Assembly (NCBI RefSeq): GCF_009363435.1
Contig: NZ_CP045354.1
Location: 934,001-998,000, forward strand
Reading direction: 5' to 3'
DNA from: Labrenzia sp. THAF82
GTDB taxonomy: Bacteria > Pseudomonadota > Alphaproteobacteria > Rhizobiales > Stappiaceae
Length of the DNA stretch: 64,000 bases
Part shown: piece after piece, positions 26,124 through 35,857 of the stretch
Position numbering within the stretch: the first letter of the stretch is position 1
How the letters are laid out: every line of letters starts with the position of its first letter
Position numbers and translations under genes: made by a program
Notes under the pieces: generated by a model
What the model saw: only the letters and a program-made list of their open reading frames with translations
Told to the model about the DNA's origin: nothing
Databases searched by the model: none

Positions 26124-26414
26124 TTAAGATGCCTCCGGATTTTTGATCACCCAGTTCCATGGGCGGATCTCCACACTTTCGAACAAGCCGGCCCTGGCAT
26201 ATGGATCTTCTTCCGAAATCGCCAGCGCTTCGTCACGGTTGGCGGCTTCAATAACCACCAACGAACCAGTCATGTTGCCTTCATCATCGGTGAAAGGACC
26301 AGCGGCCTTGAGCCCATTGCCGAGAGCCTTCAGAAAGCCGATATGGGCTTCTCTGTTGTCAAGGCGGGTTTGAAGCGCACCCGGTTTGTCGGTGCAGATC
26401 AGTGCATAAAGCAT
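26124..26414 (-). CDS. YciI-family protein
   Basis: A 96-residue single YciI domain (ferredoxin-like fold, dimer). It begins MLYALICTDKPGALQTRLDN and has the HIGFLKALGNGLKAAGPF helix, a MTGSLVVIEAANRDEALAI strand-helix, and EDPYARAGLFESVEIRPWNWV. The conserved His-Asp region is present. Biochemical role in this family is unclear. Immediately upstream of the EVE gene in one operon. Confidence 0.92.
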   Translation of the reverse strand: MLYALICTDKPGALQTRLDNREAHIGFLKALGNGLKAAGPFTDDEGNMTGSLVVIEAANRDEALAISEEDPYARAGLFESVEIRPWNWVIKNPEAS

Positions 26415-26498
26415 GTAAGGGAACCTCGAGTTGCCAATTCTTGCCAGAACCTAGGTCCGACGCTTTGCAAACTCAATGCTGATATGCCGCGTGAGAGT

Positions 26499-26519
26499 AC
26501 GGAAAACTGCATTTTCCGT
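26499..26519 (-). terminator. Hairpin between gpsA and the yciI-like gene
   Basis: Perfect 8-bp inverted repeat ACGGAAAA/TTTTCCGT with a 5-nt loop, 57 bp after the gpsA stop on the minus strand. The only U-run is inside the stem, so it may be a weak terminator or processing site. The rest of gap 26415-26575 is empty. Confidence 0.35.
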
Positions 26520-26575
26520 CCGATTACCCGCTGGTACTGCCGTTCCACCCAGAAGTCAGAGGCGAGGATCGCGCG

Positions 26576-27583
26576 TCAAACAACTTCCGATTCGGGTTTC
26601 AAAGGCCTTGCCATCAATGTGTTGAGGGCATCGTCAATGGACAAATCCTCATCGATCATTCTTGCCACCGTTTCGCAGATCGGAACATCAATGTCGTGTT
26701 TCTGTCCGAGTTTGACGGCAACGCGCGCCGAATAAGCTCCCTCGGCCAGTTTGCCGCCAGCTGAAATCAACTCAGAGGCCATGAAGCCTTCGCCCAACCG
26801 CAGGCCAAAGGAGAAATTGCGCGATTGGCTGGATGAACAGGTAAGTACCAGATCTCCAAGTCCGGAGAGGCCTGTCAGTGTTTCTGATTGTGCTCCCATT
26901 GCAGTCCCGAGCCGAGTGAGTTCGGCAAAACCACGCGCGGTCAGAGCAGCTTGGGCACTCGCGCCGAGTTTCCGGCCAACAACCGCGCCGCAGGCGATGG
27001 CCAGAACATTCTTCAGGGCCCCGCCGATCTGGGCGCCGAGAATGTCGATTGACGCATAGGGACGGAAACATGGCGATTGCATTGATTCGCAAAGGCTCAG
27101 AGCCGTTTTGGCCGAGCTTGCTGCGACGGTGACTGCTGTTGGCAGCCCACGCGCAACATCGTCAGCAAAACTCGGACCCGACAGCACCGCAGCTTCTGCG
27201 CCCGGAAGTTCTTCGCTGAGGACTTTGGACAGAAGCTTGCCGGAGGTCTGCTCGATACCCTTGGCGCAGAGGACGACAGGTCCTTGCGCCCTGCCGGTTT
27301 TCTTGAGCGCTGCCAGGATCGCACGTGTTGTTTGCGCCGGTGTGACCAACAGCAAAGCGTCCGCGCCGGCGACATCTTCGAGCGACGTGGTCGCGTTCAG
27401 GTCTTCGTCGAACGTGATGCCGGGCAGATATCGGCTGTTTTGCCTGCGGGATCGAATATCAGAAACAATGCCCGGATCACGTGCCCACAAGCGCACATCG
27501 CTGCCGGAGCGGGCTGCCGTGAGGGCCAGGGCGGTTCCCCAAGCGCCACCGCCGATGACGCCAATCGTCTTAATGGCGCCCAT
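26576..27583 (-). CDS. gpsA: NAD(P)-dependent glycerol-3-phosphate dehydrogenase
   Basis: A 335-residue enzyme making sn-glycerol-3-phosphate from DHAP for phospholipid synthesis. Visible: Rossmann motif GVIGGGAWGTALAL, the LLVTPAQTTR stretch, CAKGIEQTSGKLLS with the catalytic-region Lys, LSGPSFADDVARGLPTAVT, and LKNVLAIACGAVVG. The start at 27583 (MGAIKTIGV) fits the family; it overlaps the upstream NUDIX gene by 14 bp, so they are coupled. An open extension to 27673 is discarded as too long. Confidence 0.95.
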   Translation of the reverse strand: MGAIKTIGVIGGGAWGTALALTAARSGSDVRLWARDPGIVSDIRSRRQNSRYLPGITFDEDLNATTSLEDVAGADALLLVTPAQTTRAILAALKKTGRAQGPVVLCAKGIEQTSGKLLSKVLSEELPGAEAAVLSGPSFADDVARGLPTAVTVAASSAKTALSLCESMQSPCFRPYASIDILGAQIGGALKNVLAIACGAVVGRKLGASAQAALTARGFAELTRLGTAMGAQSETLTGLSGLGDLVLTCSSSQSRNFSFGLRLGEGFMASELISAGGKLAEGAYSARVAVKLGQKHDIDVPICETVARMIDEDLSIDDALNTLMARPLKPESEVV

Positions 27584-28046
27584 TGCTCTGCCTTTCCATG
27601 CGCGTCCGTAGTGTTTCAAGCTGCGCTCCAAAACCTTGAAAGAACCGGGTTTCGGCGGGCGCATCGTCGGCAAACAAGTCGAGCCAGAACAGGCGGAACC
27701 GGATCGGCGGGCCGCCTGTGCTCGGGGTCATTTCATAATGTTCCCATTCCACTGCCGGCTTTTGCAGGATACGGCCGTGGAAATGTCGCCGCCGATGCAG
27801 TCCGTCGAGACAATTGGGAACATTTTCGAAGATATGGTCTTGGTCGGCGAACGATTCGAGCGCGATATCCAATGAAAGTCCTGTCTCTTCGACGAACTCG
27901 CGTCTGGCACCCTGCAAATAGCTTTCGCCGGGATCGAGTGTGCCTCCTGGCACTTGCAGGTCCGGATTGGGATGGTCAGGCTCGATAAACACCAGAAGTT
28001 CCGGCCCACAGGTCAGATAAACATACGCCTTGTGGTAGATCTGCAT
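27570..28046 (-). CDS. NUDIX hydrolase (downstream copy)
   Basis: About 158 residues. The NUDIX box appears as GGTLDPGESYLQGARREFVEETG (residue order G, E, REFVEETG), complete for metal binding. The protein starts MQIYHKAYVYLTCGPELLVF, nearly the same as its neighbour 28074-28577, and shares the WEHYEM...GGPPIRFRLFWLDLF region. The start at 28046 is set by alignment to that paralogue; an ATG at 28067 is possible. Overlaps gpsA by 14 bp. Substrate unknown. Confidence 0.85.
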   Translation of the reverse strand: MQIYHKAYVYLTCGPELLVFIEPDHPNPDLQVPGGTLDPGESYLQGARREFVEETGLSLDIALESFADQDHIFENVPNCLDGLHRRRHFHGRILQKPAVEWEHYEMTPSTGGPPIRFRLFWLDLFADDAPAETRFFQGFGAQLETLRTRMERQSNGRH

Positions 28047-28073
28047 GACCGCGTCCTCCGGCTCCAAGAAGGC

Positions 28074-28577
28074 TTAGGCTGCGTCTTGCAGAGGCGCTAA
28101 ACGCTTGCGAAGCAGGGAGAGCGGAGCGCCGAATGCTGCAAAAAAAGTCTCCTCAGTCATCGCCTCTGCGCCAAAGAGATCAATCCAGAAAAAATGGCAA
28201 CGAATCGGATCTCCTCCGCTGCTTGGAAACATCTCGAAATGCTCCCACTTCTCCTTGGGCCGCGTTGAAAGCGTGACATGATAGTTGCGGCGAATGTGGC
28301 GGCCCTTCAACGGGCGGTTCGGTGGAGCCAGAAACTGGCCGACCTTTGGAAAGGTTTCAAAGGGCAGGTCCTGATCTGAAAAATGATCAAAGGCTGCGTC
28401 AAGCGTCAGTCCGGTTTCCTCGGCGAACTCGCGCATGGCTCCTTTCAAAAAGCTCTCGCCAGGATCCACGGTACCCCCGGGAACCTGAAGGCCGAGATGC
28501 GGCGTGTCAGGTTCATTGAAGACCAGAAGGTCCGTCCCGCAGGTCAGGTATACATAAGCCTTGTGGTAGACGCGCAT
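28074..28577 (-). CDS. NUDIX hydrolase (upstream copy)
   Basis: A 167-residue paralogue of the next gene. The NUDIX box is intact (GGTVDPGESF...MREFAEETG). An insertion around NRPLKGRHIRRNYHVTL differs from the other copy, so substrate pockets have probably diverged after a tandem duplication. 27 bp separate the two genes. Both lie between tsaD and gpsA in one direction. Confidence 0.85.
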   Translation of the reverse strand: MRVYHKAYVYLTCGTDLLVFNEPDTPHLGLQVPGGTVDPGESFLKGAMREFAEETGLTLDAAFDHFSDQDLPFETFPKVGQFLAPPNRPLKGRHIRRNYHVTLSTRPKEKWEHFEMFPSSGGDPIRCHFFWIDLFGAEAMTEETFFAAFGAPLSLLRKRLAPLQDAA

Positions 28578-28709
28578 TCAAATGGGATCCGTCTTGCAGA
28601 GCTGAAGTTTCCTATCAGGCTCCGGCGACATTCTAAAGAGCAAGTTTCAGCGGGACCCTCACAGCCCACATTCCGAGAGGCGATCAAGGTGGTCTTCATT
28701 GCCGAGATT

Positions 28710-29816
28710 TCAGACCTTGGCCCCTTTTTTTCCTGCACCAAGCACACCGGCGTTAGCGCTGTCCAGCGGCCAGCGCGGACGAGGTGAAAGCGCCATGTCG
28801 TCAATCGGACCGAGCTGCAGGCGTTCGATGCCGGCCCAGGCAATCATCGCTGCGTTGTCTGTGCATAGCGACATGGGTGGTGCCACGAAGCGGGCATTTG
28901 AAGCCTGGGCTGCCGAAAGCAGACTTTCGCGAATTTCCTGATTTGCAGCAACGCCACCGGCAACCACGATGACTGGTTCGGCGTCCGGGTGTTTTTCGCT
29001 GAAAAGCGCAAGAGCGGATTTGGTCCGGGCTGCAAGAACATCGGAAACGGAACGTTGAAAAGCCGCGCAAAGATCGGCGACGGTCTGGTCATCGATCGGT
29101 TCCAGTTTTTTGGCCTGTGTCCGCAGCGCGGTTTTCAAGCCCGCAAAAGACATATCCAGCCCTGGTCGGTCGAGCAGGGGGCGCGGCAACCTGAAACGAG
29201 TGACATCTCCCCGTTTTGCCATTTTCTCAACGTGAGGCCCTCCCGGGTAAGGAAGGCCGAGCAACTTGGCGGTCTTGTCGAAAGCTTCGCCAATCGCATC
29301 GTCGATTGTGGTGCCAAGCCGTTCATAATCGCCAACACCACGGACAAGTAGAAACTGGCTATGGCCACCTGACACCAGGAGCAGCAGAAATGGAAACTCC
29401 AGATTGTCGGTCAATCGGGCGGTGAGCGCGTGCCCTTCCAGATGATTGATGCCAACCAGTGGTTTGTCGGCTGCCATGGCAATTGCCTTGGCGGTCATGA
29501 AACCGACAATGACACCGCCGATCAGGCCGGGCCCGGCCGTTGCCGCAACTGCGTCGATGTCATCCCAGTCACAGCTGGCCTGTTGCATTGCCTCATCGAT
29601 GATCCGGTCGAGAATGTTGATATGGGCGCGCGCCGCGATTTCGGGAACAACGCCACCAAAGGCCGTATGTTCGTCAATCTGCGAGCGGATCGTGTTCGAC
29701 AGGATTTTTCTGTCTCCCGGACCCGTTACGACCGCCGCAGCTGTTTCGTCGCAGCTGGTTTCGATTCCCAGAACGGTTAGAGTGGCCGTATTGTTGTTTT
29801 TCTTGACTGAAGTCAT
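28710..29816 (-). CDS. tsaD: tRNA N6-adenosine threonylcarbamoyltransferase
   Basis: A 368-residue Kae1/TsaD/Gcp protein, the catalytic subunit for t6A37 formation in ANN-decoding tRNAs. Features: N-terminal [15 protein letters not shown], the metal site [13 protein letters not shown] with the HxxxH pair, [31 protein letters not shown], and the C-terminal [13 protein letters not shown] and [10 protein letters not shown]. Divergent from hemC across 95 bp. First gene of the minus-strand cluster leading to gpsA. Confidence 0.95.
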   Translation of the reverse strand: MTSVKKNNNTATLTVLGIETSCDETAAAVVTGPGDRKILSNTIRSQIDEHTAFGGVVPEIAARAHINILDRIIDEAMQQASCDWDDIDAVAATAGPGLIGGVIVGFMTAKAIAMAADKPLVGINHLEGHALTARLTDNLEFPFLLLLVSGGHSQFLLVRGVGDYERLGTTIDDAIGEAFDKTAKLLGLPYPGGPHVEKMAKRGDVTRFRLPRPLLDRPGLDMSFAGLKTALRTQAKKLEPIDDQTVADLCAAFQRSVSDVLAARTKSALALFSEKHPDAEPVIVVAGGVAANQEIRESLLSAAQASNARFVAPPMSLCTDNAAMIAWAGIERLQLGPIDDMALSPRPRWPLDSANAGVLGAGKKGAKV

Positions 29817-29911
29817 TGGTTTTTCAGCTGCGGCCTGTGATAGGTCATTCGATCAGACAAAATAACGTGCCCTGCGACGGAATGCCGGGCGTAACATCTG
29901 GACGGTAAATC

Positions 29912-30838
29912 TTGCAAACAAATCCTTTGCGCATTGGAACCCGAGGAAGCGCGTTGGCGTTGGCACAGGCACACGAGACCCGTGAAAGGCTCATGACGGT
30001 GCACGGGCTTGGTGAAGATGCTTTTGAGATCGTCGTAATCAAGACTTCAGGCGACAAGATCCAGGACAGGCCGCTGTCAGAAGTGGGCGGAAAGGGCCTC
30101 TTTACCAAGGAAATCGAGGAAGCATTGCTTGACGGGCGGATCGATATCGCCGTGCATTCTTCCAAGGATATGCCGACCGTGCTACCCGACGGGCTGGCTT
30201 TGACGGCGTTCCTGCCTCGCGAAGATGTGCGAGATGCGTTTTTGTCGCCAAAGGCCGAAACCCTCACCGATTTGCCGCAAGGAGCTGTGGTTGGATCGAG
30301 TTCCTTGCGCCGTCAGGCCATGATCAAGCGGCTGCGGCCGGACCTGGAAGTGGTGATGTATCGCGGCAATCTGCAAACGCGTTTGCGCAAACTGGCAGAA
30401 GGCGCAGTCGATGCGACGCTGCTTGCAGCTGCCGGCTTGAGACGGCTAGGGCTTGAGAAAGAGATCACCAGCCTTCTGGAAACCGATGAATTTCTGCCTG
30501 CTGTCGGACAGGGTGCGATCTGCATAGAAAGCCGTGAGGGAGACGAGGCAACGCTTGCCATGCTGGCCGCGATCCATGACCCGGAAACACAACACCGGCT
30601 GGATGCTGAACGGGCTTTCCTGGCCGTTCTTGACGGGTCCTGCCGGACACCGATTGGCGGACTTGCCATGATTGCCGATGGGGTTATGCATTTCAAAGGC
30701 GTTGTGCTGAAGCCGGATGGTTCCGAGATGCATGAGACAACCAACGAAGGCAACGTGTCGGACGCTGTTGAAATCGGCCGGACTGCGGGGGAAGCGTTGA
30801 AAGCCAAAATGGGCCCCGGTTTTCTGGCGGATCACTAA
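29912..30838 (+). CDS. hemC: Porphobilinogen deaminase (hydroxymethylbilane synthase)
   Basis: A 308-residue haem-pathway enzyme. Visible: [18 protein letters not shown] at the start, the Arg-rich [35 protein letters not shown], and the dipyrromethane-cofactor Cys in [13 protein letters not shown]. The start must be TTG (29912): GGACGG lies 6 bp upstream, and the only upstream in-frame ATG (29882) is followed by a TAA before the gene. Followed by hemD after 7 bp. Confidence 0.94.
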   Translation: MQTNPLRIGTRGSALALAQAHETRERLMTVHGLGEDAFEIVVIKTSGDKIQDRPLSEVGGKGLFTKEIEEALLDGRIDIAVHSSKDMPTVLPDGLALTAFLPREDVRDAFLSPKAETLTDLPQGAVVGSSSLRRQAMIKRLRPDLEVVMYRGNLQTRLRKLAEGAVDATLLAAAGLRRLGLEKEITSLLETDEFLPAVGQGAICIESREGDEATLAMLAAIHDPETQHRLDAERAFLAVLDGSCRTPIGGLAMIADGVMHFKGVVLKPDGSEMHETTNEGNVSDAVEIGRTAGEALKAKMGPGFLADH

Positions 30839-30845
30839 CAGGGCG

Positions 30846-31562
30846 ATGCGGTTTCTGGTAACACGCCCTCAACCGGATTGCAGACGAACCGCAGACAAAT
30901 TGCGGGCTGCAGGACATGTTGCCGTGGAGGCGCCGCTACTGGAGTTTCGCTCGTGTCCGCCTGCATCGTTCGGCTTGCAGACGGTTGCTGCACTTGCCGT
31001 AACAAGCCGCCGTTCCGTTGCGGTTCTATCTCACCACACAGAAATTGAGCTGCTACGCAAACTCACTGTGTTTGCTGTGGGTGAGGCCACTGCTGGAGCT
31101 TGCCGTTCTGCTGGTTTTAAACGTGTCTTCACTGCCGGTGGAGATCTTGAGGCGCTCGCGAATTTGGTTTGTAGCCACAAAGCAGAGATTTCCGGTCGGC
31201 AACTGCTTTATCCAGCTGCTGCCGACCGAGCGGGAGACCTCGTCGGATTGCTGGCCAAGATGGACATCGAGTGCCGTCTTTCAGTTGTTTATGCCATGGA
31301 GCCGGTGGCAGGTTTTCCGGTCGATGCACTCAGTGCCGTCAGGCAGAGGCGTACGGATCGCATTCTCGTATATTCGAGGCGAACTGCAGAAGTGCTGCAA
31401 GACCTGATCGTATCGGAAGGTCTTGAACACAATTTTTCCGGTTTGCCAGTTTACGCCATTTCGCAGCAGGCTGCGGAGCCAATCTCTAAGATGATGAAGG
31501 TGCATGTCGCAGACGCACCAAATGAAAAAGCCCTGCTGGATCTGGCGTTAGCGGAGTGTTAA
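30846..31562 (+). CDS. hemD: Uroporphyrinogen-III synthase
   Basis: A 238-residue HemD protein. The family is poorly conserved, but the start MRFLVTRPQPDCRRTADKLR, the VTSRRSV stretch, KLTVFAVGEATAGACRSAGF and DRILVYSRRTAEVLQDLI match, and position after hemC confirms it. It closes the hydroxymethylbilane ring with D-ring inversion. Followed after 120 bp by the mic60-like gene, which has its own AGGAGG. Confidence 0.88.
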   Translation: MRFLVTRPQPDCRRTADKLRAAGHVAVEAPLLEFRSCPPASFGLQTVAALAVTSRRSVAVLSHHTEIELLRKLTVFAVGEATAGACRSAGFKRVFTAGGDLEALANLVCSHKAEISGRQLLYPAAADRAGDLVGLLAKMDIECRLSVVYAMEPVAGFPVDALSAVRQRRTDRILVYSRRTAEVLQDLIVSEGLEHNFSGLPVYAISQQAAEPISKMMKVHVADAPNEKALLDLALAEC

Positions 31563-31682
31563 CCAGATCCGGGAGAGTCGTTCTTTTGCAGCGCGCAAAA
31601 GACTTTGGCGCAGTGGTACCGCTTCGCAAAGAGGTGTGTATAGTGAAGATCTTGGAACCGATTGGGTTCAGGAGGAATCGAA

Positions 31683-33638
31683 ATGGCGACGGACAAGAAA
31701 TCTTCTGACGGGACATCCTCTTCAGGCGGAAGCGGGTCCAAAGGCGATGGCGCTGCCGGGGAAAAAGGCGCTGCCAAATCCTCTTCAGGTAGCACAAGCG
31801 CGTCCTCAGCTGGTTCGAAGCGTCCGGTGACCATTGATCTAAAGGCCGAAAAAGTGGATGCCAAATCCGCAGGAAGCACGTCTGCAGCGCCAAAGAGCGG
31901 TGCAGCCGGGAGCACATCGCCGACAAGCCCTAAGTCAAGCAGCGGCGGTACTTCGGGTGCGACGTCTTCTGCGGCCAAATACGGAACCTCTGCGTCCTCT
32001 GCAGCTGGATCCAAAGGCGCGAAACCGGGCAGTTCCACAGCAGGATCTTCTCATAATTCACCCAAAGGCGGGACGACGTCCGCGAGCGCTCCGTCTTCAG
32101 GTTCAAGTTCGGCTTCCAAGCCTTCGACTGGCTCAACGGCAGCTAAACCTTCCACGCCGGCAAGTGGCACGTCTACCGGTGCGAGCCGCAGCAGCTCTTC
32201 GTCCAGTTCTTCGCAGGCAACCGGTTCCACAACATTTTCAAGTCCACCAGCAGCGGAAGACCGCGGCGGTGTCGGCGCATTCGGTGTTCTGATTGCTGCC
32301 GTGATCGGTGGCATCATCGTGCTCGGCGGTGGTTTTGGACTTCACCAGGCCGGCATTTTGAAGTTGACGCCCGAGCAGGATCAGCAGGTTGCCGGTGCGT
32401 TGTCGGCAGCGGAAAGCAAGATCGCAGATCTGGAACAGAAGCTTGGCGAGATCACGTCGAGCGCTGCCGGGTCCGATGCGGGCGGCGCCCTGTCAGCGCT
32501 CGAGGGTAAAGTTGCCGCGATTGAAGGCAAGCTCGAAGATGCAGTATCGGCCACATCTACCGATGCCGGGTCAGCAGTCGATGCGCTCAAGCAGGAGCTT
32601 GAGAGTCTAAAAAGCGAAGTGGCTTCCGTCAGCGTTGTTGGCGGTGGAGGCGCCGCAGTTGATCTGACACCCCTGCAGGATCGTGTGTCGGCATTGGAGA
32701 ATTCCCCAAGCGGTTCGTCGCCGGTCGACGTCAAGCCAATTGAAGACCGTCTTGAGAAGCTGGAAGCAGCAACAAGCTCGTCATCTTCTGAGGCGGAAAA
32801 ACTGTCCGGATCAGTGTCCGGTCTGGACACTCAATTGGGTGAACTGAAGACGTCGCTCGGTGAATTGCAGACGCAGCTGGACAACACTGCGGCGACAGCC
32901 ATGGCCGCTCAAACCGCCGTCTCCACGTCCGACGTCTCGTTGAAGACCCTTGCCGACAGCCAGGCGCGCGCAACGGAAACACTGTCCAGCCTTTCGGCGG
33001 ACATCAAGTCAGTCGGCAGTGCGAACAATTCGGCAATGGAAACCATCAGATCTGAACTGGAAGCGATGTCCAAGCGTCTTGCCGCGGTCGAAGCCACCAT
33101 GGGAGATGCCACGGCCCGTGAAGTTGCTGCCCGTGCACTTTCTGTGTCAGCTTTGAAATTAGCCGTCGATTCCGGTCGTCCCTATGAAACCGAGCTGGCG
33201 GCAGTGAAGGCCGGCTTGCCGTCGGATATTGATCTGAATGCGCTTGAGGCGCATGCGTCAAAAGGGGTTGAGCCGGTTGCTGTTCTTATTGCCCAGTTCC
33301 CACCTGTCTCGCAAAAGATCTACCAGACATTTGCAGAACCGGACCGCACCGGCGACGTGATTGACAACCTCCTGTCCAGCGCCAGATCGATCGTCAGTGT
33401 GCGCGGCCTTGGTGATGGAGAGGGGAGTGGGCCAGAGGCTGCATTGCACAGGATGGATACTGCGGTCAGCCAGGGCGATCTGAAAGCGGCAATAGCTGCA
33501 TATCAGGAGCTACCTGCTGATGCTCAGTCCGTAGCGGCAACCTGGGTGGCACGGGCTCAGGCCCGTGTTGAAGTCGATGACCTGACCAACAAAGCCTCAG
33601 AGGAAGTGCTCAATGCGCTTGCCAACAAAGAAAGCTGA
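31683..33638 (+). CDS. Mic60/mitofilin-like inner-membrane protein
   Basis: A 651-residue protein. The cytoplasmic N-terminus (about 190 residues) is low-complexity Ser/Thr/Gly/Ala/Lys. One TM helix is near 196-220 (FGVLIAAVIGGIIVLGGGFG). The periplasmic part is a long coiled coil (repeated ALSAAESKIADLEQKLGE-type heptads), ending in a globular region with SVSALKLAVDSGRPYETELA and the final QARVEVDDL. This matches alphaproteobacterial Mic60 (COG4223), homologous to the MICOS subunit that shapes cristae; its usual place between hemD and hemY is kept here. The ATG at 31683 follows AGGAGG. Expected role: inner-membrane curvature or contact sites. Confidence 0.85.
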   Translation: MATDKKSSDGTSSSGGSGSKGDGAAGEKGAAKSSSGSTSASSAGSKRPVTIDLKAEKVDAKSAGSTSAAPKSGAAGSTSPTSPKSSSGGTSGATSSAAKYGTSASSAAGSKGAKPGSSTAGSSHNSPKGGTTSASAPSSGSSSASKPSTGSTAAKPSTPASGTSTGASRSSSSSSSSQATGSTTFSSPPAAEDRGGVGAFGVLIAAVIGGIIVLGGGFGLHQAGILKLTPEQDQQVAGALSAAESKIADLEQKLGEITSSAAGSDAGGALSALEGKVAAIEGKLEDAVSATSTDAGSAVDALKQELESLKSEVASVSVVGGGGAAVDLTPLQDRVSALENSPSGSSPVDVKPIEDRLEKLEAATSSSSSEAEKLSGSVSGLDTQLGELKTSLGELQTQLDNTAATAMAAQTAVSTSDVSLKTLADSQARATETLSSLSADIKSVGSANNSAMETIRSELEAMSKRLAAVEATMGDATAREVAARALSVSALKLAVDSGRPYETELAAVKAGLPSDIDLNALEAHASKGVEPVAVLIAQFPPVSQKIYQTFAEPDRTGDVIDNLLSSARSIVSVRGLGDGEGSGPEAALHRMDTAVSQGDLKAAIAAYQELPADAQSVAATWVARAQARVEVDDLTNKASEEVLNALANKES

Positions 33639-33710
33639 CCGGCAGCTGCTGCTTGCCGGAATAAACGATACACGACCGGTTTCGACCGATAATCCTCGGG
33701 AGCGACTTTC

Positions 33711-35639
33711 ATGATTCGGGTCCTCGGCTTTTTCATAATTGTGTTTCTCGTCGCATTGGGCTTTGCGTGGCTCGCGGATGTGCCGGGGATGGTATCCATC
33801 CAGTGGACAAGCCCGGACCCTGAAAGGGTTCCGATCGTTTGGCAACAGACACCAGCGGTCGCAGCTGTCGTGGTGGGTGTGCTTCTGGCAGTTTTCCTCC
33901 TTGCTGTCTGGATCATCCGCGTGATCCTCAAATCGCCTGTCATTGCGAGCCGCTTCTTTCAGCGCAGGCGCAAGGACAAGGGCTATAGCGCGTTGTCTCA
34001 AGGTCTTATTGCGCTTGGGACCGGCAACGCGAAACTGGCGCGCCGTTTCGGCGTCGATGCCGATAAACTTCTTTCTGAGGAGCCGGCGACGAAGCTCTTG
34101 CTTGCCCAAACCGCACAATTGGCCGGCAAGGATGACGAGGCACGGCAGCGGTTCGAAGCCATGTTGGACGATCCGTCGACAAAAGCACTTGGGCTGCATG
34201 GGCTCTTCGTGGAAGCCGAACGCCACAGAGAACCGATTGCAGCACGTCACTATGCCGAGGAAGCCGCGAAGACATCACCTGGACTGGAGTGGGCCGGCAA
34301 GGCTGTACTTGGCTACCAGGCAGTTGCTCATCATTGGGACGAAGCCTTGAAGACCCTGGAGCGCAATTATGCTGCGAAGTTGATGGACAAGAAGACGTAT
34401 CGGCGTCAACGCGCTGTCATCCTGACAGCGCTTGCCCAGAAGCTTGAAGATGGTGAACCCGAACGGGCATATTCCCTGGCCAAGGAAGCGCACGGACTTG
34501 CGTTGGATCTTGTGCCAGCTTCGGTTCTGACATCGCGCCTCGCGACGCGGCGGGGCGATATTCGGAAGGCCTCAAAGGTTTTGGAGGCGACCTGGCGCCT
34601 GTTTCCGCACCCAGATCTTGCCGAGACATATGCCCATGTGCGCACGGGTGACACAGCTGTAGATCGGCTTAAGCGCGTGAAGGCGCTGTCAGCTCAACGC
34701 GCCAATACGCCCGAAGGCGCCATGGCCATTGCCAAGGCCGCAATGGAAGCGCGTGAGTTCGAAGAAGCCCGCAAGCAACTGAAGAAAGCTCTCCAGAGTG
34801 AACCGACCCGCAAGGCGTTTCTTGCCATGGCGGAACTTGAAGAGACCGAAAGCGGCGACAAGGGACGCATGCGCGACTGGTTGGCGCGTGCCGTCAATGC
34901 ACCGATGGACAAGGCTTGGGTCGCTGACGGCATCGTTTCTGCCGACTGGCAGGCTGTCTCGCCGGTCACCGGACGGTTGGACGCATTCGAATGGACCACG
35001 ACCGGAAACTTCGGTGAAGAAGCGGGCGATGTTCTTGAGGATAGCCTGTTCGAGGCACCTGCACTGGCGCCCGCGGCGTCGATGGCAGACTCTGAACCTG
35101 TTTCACCGCCGGTTGAAATTGTCTCAGAAACGGCCGCGGTGGATCTTGAAGCTGAGCCCGTTTCCAAAGACAGCCAGTTTGCCGGCGCACCAACGCAAGC
35201 TGACGATAGTGCGGAAGCAACCGCAGATGTTTCGTCGGGTGAAAAAGCAAAGGCCGGAAAACAGGGCTACGAAGGCACGACAGACGATGTCAAATATAGT
35301 CCGGCTTTGAAGGACCTCCCTGAAGCAACGTCCTCTGCCGCGGCACCGGCGCCTTCTGCGACCAAATCTGAAGGACCAAAGGCACCGGAAAAATCCGATG
35401 ACAAAGCAGGTGCTGGCGCAGAAGACGACAATAAGAAGGTTGTTGCGGTCGATGCCGATGCAACCGAAGAGCCCGAAAAGCCCAAGGCGGATGCGGCCGA
35501 GCCAGATCTGGACAAGGAAGACCTCAATCGGCCTATCGAGTTTCCGTTGTCCAGAATGCCGGATGATCCCGGTCCTGATGATGATGACGACGACGACAAA
35601 AAGGCGGCCAAGACCACGCGACCCCGGTTTTTCAACTAA
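33711..35639 (+). CDS. HemY-like TPR membrane protein
   Basis: A 642-residue protein with two N-terminal TM helices (near 1-22 and 44-68) around a short loop, as in the HemY_N family, then a TPR-rich cytoplasmic region to about residue 420 (LAQTAQLAGKDDEARQRFEA-type repeats). The last about 200 residues are an acidic, Pro/Ala/Glu/Asp-rich disordered tail ending in a run of seven Asp and KKAAKTTRPRFFN. HemY proteins of this type are not protoporphyrinogen oxidases; their role in haem synthesis is unproven. It follows the mic60-like gene in the same direction. Confidence 0.85.
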   Translation: MIRVLGFFIIVFLVALGFAWLADVPGMVSIQWTSPDPERVPIVWQQTPAVAAVVVGVLLAVFLLAVWIIRVILKSPVIASRFFQRRRKDKGYSALSQGLIALGTGNAKLARRFGVDADKLLSEEPATKLLLAQTAQLAGKDDEARQRFEAMLDDPSTKALGLHGLFVEAERHREPIAARHYAEEAAKTSPGLEWAGKAVLGYQAVAHHWDEALKTLERNYAAKLMDKKTYRRQRAVILTALAQKLEDGEPERAYSLAKEAHGLALDLVPASVLTSRLATRRGDIRKASKVLEATWRLFPHPDLAETYAHVRTGDTAVDRLKRVKALSAQRANTPEGAMAIAKAAMEAREFEEARKQLKKALQSEPTRKAFLAMAELEETESGDKGRMRDWLARAVNAPMDKAWVADGIVSADWQAVSPVTGRLDAFEWTTTGNFGEEAGDVLEDSLFEAPALAPAASMADSEPVSPPVEIVSETAAVDLEAEPVSKDSQFAGAPTQADDSAEATADVSSGEKAKAGKQGYEGTTDDVKYSPALKDLPEATSSAAAPAPSATKSEGPKAPEKSDDKAGAGAEDDNKKVVAVDADATEEPEKPKADAAEPDLDKEDLNRPIEFPLSRMPDDPGPDDDDDDDKKAAKTTRPRFFN

Positions 35640-35763
35640 ACTCCGGGCTCGCTGATCAATTGCCTGATATGTCTGTTGGCCTCAGGTTTCTTTCAGCAGA
35701 CTTCACAGTCCCGGCGCTTTTCGGGAAGATGTGATGATCCGGAAAAGAGCTGGTTTTAGGCTC

Positions 35764-35792
35764 TTGCATATGATGCCAAGCTCCGGTAATTA
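35764..35792 (+). promoter_or_regulatory. Candidate promoter of tRNA-Thr
   Basis: TTGCAT, a 17-bp spacer, then TAATTA, about 65 bp before the tRNA. Between them a 7-bp hairpin CACCCGA/TCGGGTG lies in the presumed 5' leader. The gap 35640-35763 after the hemY-like gene shows only a short CCCG/CGGG hairpin. Confidence 0.4.
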
Positions 35793-35857
35793 GCGGCCCA
35801 CCCGAGGAAATCGGGTGCGATCGCGCAATGCGCGCGGCTTGTTGGTTGCAAGCAAGT

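Noticed and set aside
25644..26735. 363-residue plus-strand ORF
   Set aside because: Mirror of the EVE, YciI and gpsA genes; crosses three well-supported genes and an intergenic gap.
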